A stretch of 64,000 bases of DNA from Nitrospirales bacterium (GTDB lineage Bacteria > Nitrospirota > Nitrospiria > Nitrospirales > UBA8639), in NCBI GenBank assembly GCA_029261255.1, contig JAJDBQ010000005.1:28865-92864 (forward strand). The letters run 5' to 3'. How positions within the stretch are numbered: position 1 is the stretch's first letter; each line of letters starts with the position of its first letter. The position numbers and the translations under genes were made by a program. This document shows, piece after piece, positions 1 to 7,962 of this stretch. A model generated the notes under the pieces. The model made no database searches. It had not been told where the DNA came from and saw only the letters and a program-made list of their open reading frames with translations.

Positions 1-7
1 TTGGCCC

Positions 8-979
8 ATGGCTGGGTTTGGGCATCCAGCAGGCGACTTCTATCAGAATGCTGCTAAAGCGGTTCAGAGCAAGAATCTTCAGCAGGCTGAATCTCTTCTT
101 GAGCAAGCTCTATCAGAATTTCCGTCTTACGCCGAAGCTCATCATCTTTTAGGATTAGTTCAGTATCAACGGAGACAAGATGCCAGCATGGCCATTCCAG
201 CCCTACAGGAAGCCGTGAAACTGAATCCTAACTTTGCGCAAGCCCATTATGACTTGGGATTGCTATACCTGCATCAGGAACAATTTGGAGAAGCACGAAC
301 GTCAATTCAACAAACGCTCTCTCTTTACCCAAAATTTTGGGAAGCTCGACTCACGCTGGCTAAGACGTTTGATCATACCGGAGACACGGACAAGGCCATA
401 CAAGAATATGAAACCGTTCTCACACAGGAGCCCTTCGCTTCCGAGGCGTTATTTCATCTGGCGTACCATCTGATGCAAAAGAATCAACCAGAGCGTGCTC
501 AAGAACTGCTCACACAGTTAACGACACACGACTCACAACATGCTGAAGGCTGGTACTTGCGGGGCCGCCTATTCGAAAAAGATCAGCAGTTCGATCAAGC
601 CATCGAAGCCTATGAACAGGTGATACTTCACGATCCAGAGCACACCGACACTCATTATAATCTTGGATTTCTGTATCAACAGAAAGACCTACCCGACAAA
701 GCTATTGAGCATTTCCAGCGAGTCACTCAATTAAAACCCACCGATGCTGAAGCCTATGTAAATTTGGGTGTGTTGTTGATCGGAGAAAAACAATTGGACA
801 AGGCAGAAGAGGTCTACCAGAAAGCCTTAGGATTACAGCCTAACTCCGTGGAAGGACAATTCAATATGGGCGCCTTTTACGAATTTCACAAAGAAGACCT
901 TGAGCAAGCCAAGATACATTATATAAAGTATTTGGAGTTAGGCGGCACAGACGGTCGAATACAAGAATTGATGAAATAA
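8..979 (+). CDS. TPR-repeat protein (possibly 5'-partial)
   Basis: About 320 residues made almost wholly of tetratricopeptide repeats, roughly eight to nine 34-residue units with the usual pattern (W/Y-LG, A-Y, P spaced as in TPR). TPR arrays are protein-protein scaffolds; no catalytic domain is seen. No signal peptide follows the ATG at 8, but the reading frame is open to the left window edge, so a start upstream of the window and a missing leader cannot be excluded. It ends in TAA at 979. The partner and the process served are not evident. Confidence 0.8.
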   Translation: MAGFGHPAGDFYQNAAKAVQSKNLQQAESLLEQALSEFPSYAEAHHLLGLVQYQRRQDASMAIPALQEAVKLNPNFAQAHYDLGLLYLHQEQFGEARTSIQQTLSLYPKFWEARLTLAKTFDHTGDTDKAIQEYETVLTQEPFASEALFHLAYHLMQKNQPERAQELLTQLTTHDSQHAEGWYLRGRLFEKDQQFDQAIEAYEQVILHDPEHTDTHYNLGFLYQQKDLPDKAIEHFQRVTQLKPTDAEAYVNLGVLLIGEKQLDKAEEVYQKALGLQPNSVEGQFNMGAFYEFHKEDLEQAKIHYIKYLELGGTDGRIQELMK

Positions 980-1019
980 GATATTCATCATCATTCTCTG
1001 AACCAAGAATCAACCCCCT

Positions 1020-1262
1020 ACTTTTAACCTTAACTCACGTATGAAAAAAACAATGGATTCTGGATCCGTTGAATCCACCCTGATGGCATACAACTCCTCT
1101 TCTTGAGTAAACAGCTCTTCGATTTCCTGTTGGCGTTCCAGAATGTTGACGGTCGCATCTGACGCATCATGGCCTTCACAGACCTTCGTTCTATTCTCTC
1201 CACTAGAACCGTATTTGGAGCAACCACATCCATGTGGAATAATCCACGAATGAATATGTTAC
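1020..1262 (-). pseudogene. Possible remnant of a small gene
   Basis: On the minus strand one frame reads about 78 codons of protein-like sequence, with a CGCSKYG motif then an acidic, Glu/Gln-rich stretch ending near 1013. It begins directly after a TAA and has no ATG. Further upstream on the same strand (1305-1511) another frame also looks coding-like. This suggests a gene broken by frameshifts. No family is recognised. The rest of 980-1582 holds nothing I can identify. Confidence 0.3.
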
Positions 1263-1582
1263 TGGCTTTTTGATTTTATAGGCGTACCCACCGGGTAAGA
1301 AGACCTACGAAATATGGGTTTCCACCGGCCGCACTTGATCAACCCAGTGAGGATATGATTCGGAATCTTCCAATCCTTGAACCAATGCAGTAGGAATCTC
1401 CCTCATAGCAACGATTGATGACAATAATGGCCAAAAATTTGTCGTTTGTCGAAACCTATGATTCCCCTCATAGCATCCAATATTTCGTTGAATTGAAATC
1501 GTAAGGATCAAATACCTTTGCCAGACTTGTGATAAAAATCTCCAACCAGGTAAACTGTCATATACTCATATACGGGGAACCT

Positions 1583-2191
1583 ATGTTAAGACGAATTAAA
1601 TGGCTTTTCTTTCTTTGCCTACTCATGATCGTTGTTGGAGTGTTGGCCGCCCTGTGGCTTCTCCCAGGCACTTTTTCTGCTAAATCAGCTCCACCCGAAT
1701 GGGAAATCAAGATTGCCAGATTTATTCGCCATATGGCTACGCCAAGTCATTTCCTCAAAATGTCCAATCCTGTTCAGCTATCTTCGGAGATCTTAGCGGA
1801 AGCTCGACATCATTTTGCCGACCATTGCGCGACCTGCCATGCCAATGATGGCAGTGGAAAAACATCTATGGGGCCAAATTTTTATCCCCCTGTACCAGAC
1901 CTTCGCGATCCAGTCATTCAAGATATGCAAGATGGAGAGCTTTTTTACGTGATTCATTTTGGCATTCGTTTCACCGGCATGCCAGCCTGGGGAAAGGGAG
2001 CTCCTGAAGAAGATCAGGAAAGTTGGAATCTGGTTCATTTTATTCGGCAGTTGCCAAATATTACTCCAGAAGAAATTGCAGAAATGAAAAAAGATAATCC
2101 GATGTCTCGTACCGAACGCGAGCAACAAGATATGCTTGATCAATTCTTATCCGGTGAGGATGTGGATCCAGCCACAGCTCATCATCATTAA
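1583..2191 (+). CDS. Membrane-anchored monohaem c-type cytochrome
   Basis: A 202-residue protein with one N-terminal hydrophobic segment (residues about 6-28) acting as signal or membrane anchor, followed by a periplasmic class-I cytochrome c domain. The haem site is CATCH (Cys82, Cys85, His86), and the likely axial Met133 lies in a TGMPAWG motif, the usual arrangement of cytochrome c_CBB3-type domains. The C-terminus ends in a short His run. I start at ATG 1583, preceded by a GGGGAA stretch, because an upstream in-frame ATG at 1529 would add 18 non-hydrophobic residues before the anchor. It is an electron carrier whose partner is unknown; the next gene, 24 nt downstream, is probably co-transcribed. 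Confidence 0.85.
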   Translation: MLRRIKWLFFLCLLMIVVGVLAALWLLPGTFSAKSAPPEWEIKIARFIRHMATPSHFLKMSNPVQLSSEILAEARHHFADHCATCHANDGSGKTSMGPNFYPPVPDLRDPVIQDMQDGELFYVIHFGIRFTGMPAWGKGAPEEDQESWNLVHFIRQLPNITPEEIAEMKKDNPMSRTEREQQDMLDQFLSGEDVDPATAHHH

Positions 2192-2215
2192 TGTGTTTAC
2201 TGAAGGAGTATGGTC

Positions 2216-2542
2216 ATGAAACAAATGAGTCATCTACTGATTCTCGTTGCACTTCTTATTCTTCCTGGATTCGCTTGGGGTCATGGCGATGCTTCCCATG
2301 TCATGGGTACGGTCACAACGATGGAAGATGATTATGTCGTTGTGAAAACCGCTAAAGGTGATTCAGTTTCTCTGGCTTTTCAACTCGAGACCATTTTCCA
2401 ACAAAATGGTATCCACAAGAAGGATGCTCGCCCACAAGTGGGTGACCGATTGGTCGCCGAAGTCACAAAGAAAGGTCTGCCGGAAAACCGCGACTGGGTT
2501 GCCACCGAAATCACCTTTGCCACGCCCAAGGCAAAACCCTAA
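2216..2542 (+). CDS. Small exported protein, DUF5666-like
   Basis: 108 residues with a clear signal peptide (cleavage likely after the Ala-Trp-Gly region near residue 22). The short beta-rich domain has a GTVT...VVVKT pattern reminiscent of DUF5666/OB-fold periplasmic proteins. A mature N-terminal HGDASH could bind metal, but that is inference. The start at 2216 is chosen because AAGGAG lies 8 nt upstream; an in-frame ATG at 2210 is too close to it. It sits 24 nt after the cytochrome gene in the same orientation, so a joint redox or metal role is possible. Confidence 0.65.
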   Translation: MKQMSHLLILVALLILPGFAWGHGDASHVMGTVTTMEDDYVVVKTAKGDSVSLAFQLETIFQQNGIHKKDARPQVGDRLVAEVTKKGLPENRDWVATEITFATPKAKP

Positions 2543-2557
2543 GCCCGATTTTCGGGC
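2543..2557 (+). other. Short hairpin between co-directional genes
   Basis: GCCCGA / TCGGGC with a TTT loop begins one base after the stop codon of the upstream gene and just ahead of the ribosome-binding region of the slp-like gene. No T-run follows, so it is more likely a processing or translation-coupling structure than a terminator. Its function is inferred only. Confidence 0.3.
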
Positions 2558-2574
2558 CAGAAGAGGTCAGCCCG

Positions 2575-3183
2575 ATGATTCATTCTTATATGGTTTCTAC
2601 ATATCCCATACACACAATTTTCAAATTTGCAGTGGTCGTCGGCCTTTTGATATTCAGCGCAGGCTGCACACAACCGTATAAGGCGACGCTTCCAGCCGAT
2701 CTGACCACTCAGCTCAACCACTCGTTGTCCTTCTCGCAAATCAAAGCATTTCCAGATGAGCATAAAGGCAAACTGGTTATCCTCGGCGGGCAAATCCTCT
2801 CAGCAAAACGGCTCGCCGATTCGACAGAACTTGTCATCCTTCAATTGCCGCTTATCAAACAACGAGAGCCCTCAACGGAATTAACTCATTCTCAAGGTCG
2901 GTATATCGCCTATCAGCAGACATTCCTTGATCCAGCCACCGTTCCTCCTGGAACCCGAATCACCCTCGTTGGAGAGCTATCAGGATCTGTCACTCAACCA
3001 CTCGATGAGACGGACTATACCTACCCCACACTGATGATCAAACAGTTCAACATTTGGCCCACCTATTCCTCAGACTACCGCCGCTATGACCAACCATACC
3101 CCTACTGGGGAGCATATCCCTATAGCCATCCATATTGGGGCCCTCGCGGTCGATTTTTCGGACGTTACCCCTTTTGGTACTAG
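2575..3183 (+). CDS. slp: Slp-family outer-membrane lipoprotein
   Basis: 202 residues with a lipoprotein signal peptide: hydrophobic segment about 15-28 and lipobox FSAGC with Cys31 as lipidation site. Residues about 35-160 match the Slp (starvation-inducible outer-membrane lipoprotein) family, including the GK-VILGGQIL stretch and a V-L-GELSG strand. The tail from about 165 on is very rich in Tyr, Pro and Trp, ending FWY, which is unusual and may be disordered. ATG 2575 follows an AGAAGAGG purine run; ATG 2590 is an alternative start. The family's biochemical role is not defined. Confidence 0.8.
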   Translation: MIHSYMVSTYPIHTIFKFAVVVGLLIFSAGCTQPYKATLPADLTTQLNHSLSFSQIKAFPDEHKGKLVILGGQILSAKRLADSTELVILQLPLIKQREPSTELTHSQGRYIAYQQTFLDPATVPPGTRITLVGELSGSVTQPLDETDYTYPTLMIKQFNIWPTYSSDYRRYDQPYPYWGAYPYSHPYWGPRGRFFGRYPFWY

Positions 3184-3302
3184 TAGAGAGAAAAATGTAA
3201 GGAGAGAGGACCCCGCTCTCGGAAAATATGCTGTTCCACAGGTTGTCAGCGGAAAGTAAGAAATGATCAAGCTCTCCGTGTAGATCGGAGCAATCGAATG
3301 AC

Positions 3303-3339
3303 AAAAAAATGCTAGGAGAATGCTTCCACTCTCCTAGCA
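3303..3339 (-). terminator. Rho-independent terminator
   Basis: A perfect 10-bp stem (3310-3319 with 3330-3339) with a 10-nt loop. Read on the minus strand it is followed by seven T residues. It lies about 55 nt past the stop of the minus-strand gene ending at 3394. Confidence 0.8.
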
Positions 3340-3393
3340 ACTATATTTGAGAAATAAAACTGAAACGGTCTTAAGAATGCGTCATCGTCAACC

Positions 3394-4968
3394 TTACAAA
3401 TGAGGTTGAGAATCTACTTCCACTTCTTTTAAATGGACCTTGGCTTGTTCATCAGTAGCATGTTCAACGACATGTTCTTCAGACTGATGAACCGCTGTCG
3501 TTGATTCTTCCGTGACAGCTTCTGCTGGCGTGGCTTCTGAAACATCCATCTGAGGTTCTTGGACCTGGATCTCAACTGCATGCTCTTCCACCTCATGAAC
3601 TGCTGTTGCCGGCTCTTCCGTGACAGCTTCTGCAGGCATGGCTTCTGATACATCCATCGTATGTTCTTGGACCTGGGTCTCAACTGCATGCTCTTCCACC
3701 TGATGTACCGCTTTTGTTGGTTCGTGAACCGAAGATTCTATAGGCATCAGCTCTGACATATCCATGTCCATTGGATGTTCAGGCTCGTGGATAGTCACTG
3801 AAGGTTCAACAAGACCGTCTTGTTTTACTCCCTTGTCTAAGCTGCCCTCACCGACAAGATGTTGATCATCGATGGGCTGCGCATCAAGAATGTTATGCTC
3901 AACGGCTTCATGATGCATCGATGCATGTGCGTCAGGGGTCGACTCTTTCGTTGCTTCTTCACTCACAATATTTTTCATACCAGCGTCCAGTGAACCATCT
4001 TCCGTGGCCGAATCCGCTAACTTCGATGGTGGATGCTCCTCGTTCAACAGCTGTTCAATTTCTTCTAAGTCCTGTATTTCGTTGACTGGTCCCTTGGTAG
4101 CCACTTCTGTTTCAGTCTTGTGTTCAACCTGGCCCTCGTGTTCAGGTGATTGATCTTGAACCGACAAATCCTGGTCTACGGAATTTTCTGTTGGTTCGGC
4201 TGGAAGTGCTGCTTCAACCGTGTTGTCATCAATCGCGGCTTCGACATTTCCTTCAGGGCTTTGCGTATCAAGCGACACCGGAACGACAAACGTCGTGCTC
4301 GAGAAGTCGGCGACTAATCCAACCGTGTCATTTCCGCCATCCAACACGAGCACAATATCGGTCCCAGGATTCTTCCATTCGGCAACCATCACGAGATGAC
4401 CACGCATGACCGCTTGTCCCCACAGACTAGAATCATACTGATAGAGTTCGTCTAACCAAATCTCTTGCACAGATGTTGGTTCACCATAGCTTTGCTTAAT
4501 CCAATTTTTTACCGTGTTGAAATCTTGAACAAATTCCACTGCATCATCATGCTGAGGCTCGAACACATATTTGGCTTGTCCTAAATGATTCTCATAAAAA
4601 CTATAGGTTAACGCTGCTTCAATTCCTTCGATTTGCGTATGATACGCGACTCGTTGTTCATAATCCGCCAACACCGGTGACTGCAAATCCCATGATGACT
4701 GGACGAGTTCGTTGTCTTTGACTTCTTGAACACTCATACCCCAATCAGTGCTCCGTCGCTCAAGTGTTTTTGGTTGAGATGGCATCACCATTTTTTTCAT
4801 GACTGATGGTTCAGCCTGATGCTGAGTTGGCGCCATGAGCAAATTGCCATTCGAATCACGATGCCGGGTGAGATGTACATAGTCCGAATTACTTGCGGCA
4901 TAACTTGTCGCCAACAATGATGTCCCTAACACCGCCACCGTGCTCATCAAGAAAAAATGTGTTTTCAT
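3394..4968 (-). CDS. Exported acidic protein with 36-residue tandem repeats
   Basis: About 524 residues from ATG 4968. A signal peptide (residues 1-24, cleavage after SYA) precedes an N-terminal region of about 220 residues with Trp/Tyr-rich globular character, then a long Glu/Val/His-rich low-complexity half. Near the C-terminus there are two near-perfect copies and one partial copy of a 36-residue repeat containing the strings AVHxxEEHAVE and MDVSEAxPAEAVTE (about 3460-3735, 108-bp period in DNA). Earlier in-frame ATGs at 4989 and 4980 are possible starts; 4968 gives the cleanest leader. No family is recognised. The composition suggests a disordered, highly charged periplasmic or surface segment. 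Confidence 0.75.
   Translation of the reverse strand: MKTHFFLMSTVAVLGTSLLATSYAASNSDYVHLTRHRDSNGNLLMAPTQHQAEPSVMKKMVMPSQPKTLERRSTDWGMSVQEVKDNELVQSSWDLQSPVLADYEQRVAYHTQIEGIEAALTYSFYENHLGQAKYVFEPQHDDAVEFVQDFNTVKNWIKQSYGEPTSVQEIWLDELYQYDSSLWGQAVMRGHLVMVAEWKNPGTDIVLVLDGGNDTVGLVADFSSTTFVVPVSLDTQSPEGNVEAAIDDNTVEAALPAEPTENSVDQDLSVQDQSPEHEGQVEHKTETEVATKGPVNEIQDLEEIEQLLNEEHPPSKLADSATEDGSLDAGMKNIVSEEATKESTPDAHASMHHEAVEHNILDAQPIDDQHLVGEGSLDKGVKQDGLVEPSVTIHEPEHPMDMDMSELMPIESSVHEPTKAVHQVEEHAVETQVQEHTMDVSEAMPAEAVTEEPATAVHEVEEHAVEIQVQEPQMDVSEATPAEAVTEESTTAVHQSEEHVVEHATDEQAKVHLKEVEVDSQPHL
3460..3735 (-). repeat. 108-bp tandem coding repeat
   Basis: Two almost identical and one partial 108-bp unit inside the acidic exported protein, encoding the 36-residue repeat. 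DNA identity is high, implying recent expansion and likely length variation between strains. Confidence 0.7.
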
Positions 4969-5134
4969 AGCAGTTCTCATTTTCCTCATGGTTCCTAATC
5001 GTTTGAATGATTCGAGTTCGCCAGCAGACAGGCAAAAGGCGAGGCTCAACGCCACCGTTCATCAATCTCTATAGAATACTGTCGGTTATTGATCAGAGAA
5101 CTTAAGAGGAAGGGGAGAAAATCCTGAATAATGC

Positions 5135-5620
5135 TTAGTGCCAGGCTGGTTGACCACCCCAGTCTTCTCCACCCCTCAACATAGAAGAAGAGAGGATTTC
5201 AGCCCAGTGGTCACGGACATTGGCAAACATCTGCAAATATCCTGAATACGTTGGTGGTTTTTGCATGTAACCATTCACACCTAATGTAGCGATTTGGAAA
5301 ATATCTCTTGGGGCTTTGGATGTCGTCAACACAACAACAGGGATACAGGATAGATCCTGATCTTTGCTCAATTCTTCCAACACCTCTTGTCCAGTCATGT
5401 AGGGCATATTGAGGTCTAGTAGAATCACGCTGGGCCGAGGAGCACTTTCTCGATTCTCATAGACTCCGCGACGATAGAGGTAATCCAGCAAATCGGTTCC
5501 GTCAGAGACCATCCGTAAGTGTTCGCCGATAGGCATTTCTTCCCACGCTTCCCGGACCATCTCACAATCGTCGGGATTATCATCCACCAGCAACACAGTA
5601 TGAATCGGACGCTCAACCAT
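5135..5620 (-). CDS. Single-domain response regulator (CheY/Rcp1-like)
   Basis: 161 residues forming one receiver domain. The acidic pair follows VLLVDD (Asp13-Asp14), the phospho-acceptor is Asp69 in LLDLNMP, the switch Thr lies in VVVLTTSK and the conserved Lys in MQKPP. The slightly long beta-alpha insert near residues 50-62 and absence of an output domain match the Rcp1-type receivers that partner hybrid or phytochrome-like kinases. No kinase is adjacent, so the partner is unknown; the nearest is the hybrid kinase at 19-22 kb. Confidence 0.9.
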   Translation of the reverse strand: MVERPIHTVLLVDDNPDDCEMVREAWEEMPIGEHLRMVSDGTDLLDYLYRRGVYENRESAPRPSVILLDLNMPYMTGQEVLEELSKDQDLSCIPVVVLTTSKAPRDIFQIATLGVNGYMQKPPTYSGYLQMFANVRDHWAEILSSSMLRGGEDWGGQPAWH

Positions 5621-5800
5621 TCACAGTTCCAATTTCTTAGTCTGAACGTTCTAAGCAGGTAAGTATCAGAAATCTCGTTTTCGAAGAAGACGTATACGTC
5701 TCCATGTTTATGTCGGCTCATTCTCCAAAAACTTGTGACAAGGTCCATGTTCATTAACGAAGCCAAGCAAGGCTTTTGGCAAATGAGGGAAAGATGACGT

Positions 5801-6436
5801 CTATGCGAGAACGGTGAGCTGCTGCCAAAGTTGTTGCGGCGGATCAGACTCTTGACGATTATCCCAACAGGAAGAGAGAAGTCGGACATGCCACCATTGC
5901 AAGAGTGCATCCCAACCAGTCACTCGAATCACATTGCGGTCATCAATTAGACGATTCCAAGGTTGATCCATGACAAAAGTCCGCGCCTCTACCGCTAGAT
6001 AGCTCTGAATATGTTCAGGGTGATCATCAATCGCCAAAGTAATAGATTCGGGAATCTCAGTTTTTTCTTCTGTGTGATACAGGGCATCGAACGGAATTCC
6101 GTGCGTGGTGAGCCATTTCAATGTTTGTGGACGCGAATATGAACGCCGTGCTGTCACAATGATAATGCGACAGGTTCGATGAATAACACCCAAGGCATAT
6201 TTCGATCCAGGATACAAAGGCAACTGCGGAATAGATTCTTCATGAAATCGCGTAAATATTTCCTCTAGAACCGACGCCTCAATTCCACTGTCATCTAAAC
6301 CACCTGCACTACCATATGTTCCACCCGGCCATGGGTTACCGGTGACCAACTGAAACAAGCGCTGCACTTCTGGCTCCGCTCTTCCTAAAACATTATCAAT
6401 ATCAACGGCAAAACACGGTCGAATTTCAGATTTCAT
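5801..6436 (-). CDS. HAD-superfamily 5'(3')-nucleotidase-like protein
   Basis: About 211 residues. The HAD nucleophile motif is VDIDNVLG near residue 10 (DxD), a Thr/Ser motif lies in IIIVTARRSYSR, and the terminal acidic motif is LAIDDHPEH. The pattern fits the NT5C/deoxyribonucleotidase-type HAD family, soluble and cytoplasmic. I use ATG 6436; an upstream in-frame GTG at 6460 and a GTG at 6442 (6 nt after a GAGGAG site) are real alternatives. The substrate is inferred from family only. Confidence 0.75.
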   Translation of the reverse strand: MKSEIRPCFAVDIDNVLGRAEPEVQRLFQLVTGNPWPGGTYGSAGGLDDSGIEASVLEEIFTRFHEESIPQLPLYPGSKYALGVIHRTCRIIIVTARRSYSRPQTLKWLTTHGIPFDALYHTEEKTEIPESITLAIDDHPEHIQSYLAVEARTFVMDQPWNRLIDDRNVIRVTGWDALLQWWHVRLLSSCWDNRQESDPPQQLWQQLTVLA

Positions 6437-6824
6437 TGACACCAATTTCTCCTCGTGCACAAAGGTGGCGGATCGTTTAACCTAGAAACGGCAGTTTGGA
6501 ACAAAAAAGCAGTGTAAGATATTACCGTGCATGGGGAATTAAAAAATTCGTGGTGACCCTATGAGTGATGAGAGACTTTTTAGTTTCCTCGCTGCATAAA
6601 GAGCTTATGTAGACTTTGATGATCTAACGGATGATTCTAGCTTTAAACCGACAGGCAATCACAAACGCGTTCTTGATCCTCGCCACCTTAAGAACTTTGC
6701 AATAGCAGAATCAAGTATCATCGCAACTCAGTCTGACTCTGTTCTACACTATCCCCATCGGGCATATTCAAGAACGAGGAACGGAAAGCACATGGATGAA
6801 TTAGATGAAAGAAAATGAGAACCC
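6437..6824. other. Intergenic stretch, nothing recognised
   Basis: About 390 bases between two minus-strand genes. No ORF with coding character, RNA gene or strong hairpin was found on either strand. It presumably holds the promoter of the nucleotidase-like gene. Confidence 0.5.
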
Positions 6825-7661
6825 TTAAGGGGTCAAGCCGGCCGTAAGAGAATGCTGGGCCAGGACAGTTCGTAGCGGTCGATTCGTCAGCGCTAAATAG
6901 GCTTTACTAATAGAACCCACTGGCCGAACCTCCATGAGAAATGGAGTTTCCCAATCACCATCAGCCACATCTGGCTCTTCAGGAATTAAGACTTTGCGAT
7001 AGTGTTGTTTATAGGCAGCTAGAATTTTCAACGGCACGCCACCGACCGTTCCTACATGCCCATCAGCTGTCACTGTCCCAGTAAGGACGGTTTCTTCATC
7101 CACTGGTTCATTTTTTGCCAGCGCCACAATATTTAGCGCCGCCATCGCTGACAAACTTTCTCCGTATAAAGTCACGCCTGGGTAGGGTAACTGAAAACGG
7201 ATAGTCCAAGAATCAGGATTCAAAGCCGCCGCTTTCACAACCAGATGTAAGGCTTCAATGACAGACTGTTGAGCATAAGGAGAAAATTTTCCGGGCGTTG
7301 ATTGAAATTGGACATCAAGTCCATCGTGATCACGACGTTCAAGAAATTCCAATTGAATTTCGGCCACAATTCCAACTGCCTCTGCATTTTCATCTGTCGT
7401 TGTGCCCAGAATAGGAATGGTCGTCCGGATGTGCTTCAAGGGCCCATCTGTGTCGGAAGCCGCGTTGCTCCATGATGGCAGACTCAATGAAACGACCCCG
7501 ACGAAGGCAAGGCTCACAAAAAGCGCAGAGGTCGTGAGAAATGCAATTGATCTCACGCAGAGAGAAGTCTGTGTGACAGAACTTTTAAAAAACCAACGGG
7601 AGCATGTGCGGGACGATACCGAAGAACCAACCATCGCAAGCCTCCATAATGACGTCTTCAT
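6825..7661 (-). CDS. Exported stand-alone Lon-type (S16) protease domain
   Basis: 278 residues. A strong hydrophobic segment at about 38-62 ends in a cleavable-looking SWSNAAS site, giving an exported or anchored protein. Residues about 95-265 align by eye with the Lon C-terminal proteolytic domain: Ser171 in a SAMAAL context replaces the Lon PSAG serine, a TGTVTADGHVGTVGG stretch follows, and Lys212 lies in GGVPLK. Ser and Lys are 41 residues apart, close to the Lon Ser-Lys dyad spacing. There is no AAA+ domain. ATG 7661 follows GAAGGGGA. Cells usually keep Lon in the cytoplasm, so its substrate is likely a periplasmic or envelope protein. Activity is inferred. Confidence 0.75.
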   Translation of the reverse strand: MKTSLWRLAMVGSSVSSRTCSRWFFKSSVTQTSLCVRSIAFLTTSALFVSLAFVGVVSLSLPSWSNAASDTDGPLKHIRTTIPILGTTTDENAEAVGIVAEIQLEFLERRDHDGLDVQFQSTPGKFSPYAQQSVIEALHLVVKAAALNPDSWTIRFQLPYPGVTLYGESLSAMAALNIVALAKNEPVDEETVLTGTVTADGHVGTVGGVPLKILAAYKQHYRKVLIPEEPDVADGDWETPFLMEVRPVGSISKAYLALTNRPLRTVLAQHSLTAGLTP

Positions 7662-7762
7662 TCCCCTTCGGTGCTGCGTCAGGGGAACTTAAGTCTCGGA
7701 GGTTGGATGACAATATTATCTTCCTGCCATTTTTTATGAGTATGAAAGCTATGGCATAGACA

Positions 7763-7960
7763 TCATCCTCTTTCTACTAAAGGAAAGAAGTTCAATGATG
7801 AGGAACATCCTGGAAAACTTGGCAAATCTTTCCTACCCAGCCATTCATCATGAATGACTCCCTCATTAAGTACGATAGAGGGAGTACCGATAATGGCAGG
7901 ATACTCACATAAGTGATCAATCATGCGCTGACGATCTGAAATCACGATAGGAAATCTACC
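7763..7960 (-). pseudogene. Thioredoxin-fold gene fragment
   Basis: The minus strand encodes about 65 residues resembling the C-terminal half of a thioredoxin/TlpA-like protein: a cis-Pro type IGTPSIV motif, then a strand and EWLGRKDL. The N-terminal half with the CxxC is absent; the frame runs into the antisense of the HD-GYP start at 7963. It appears to be a truncated remnant rather than a functional gene. Confidence 0.35.
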
Positions 7961-7962
7961 CG

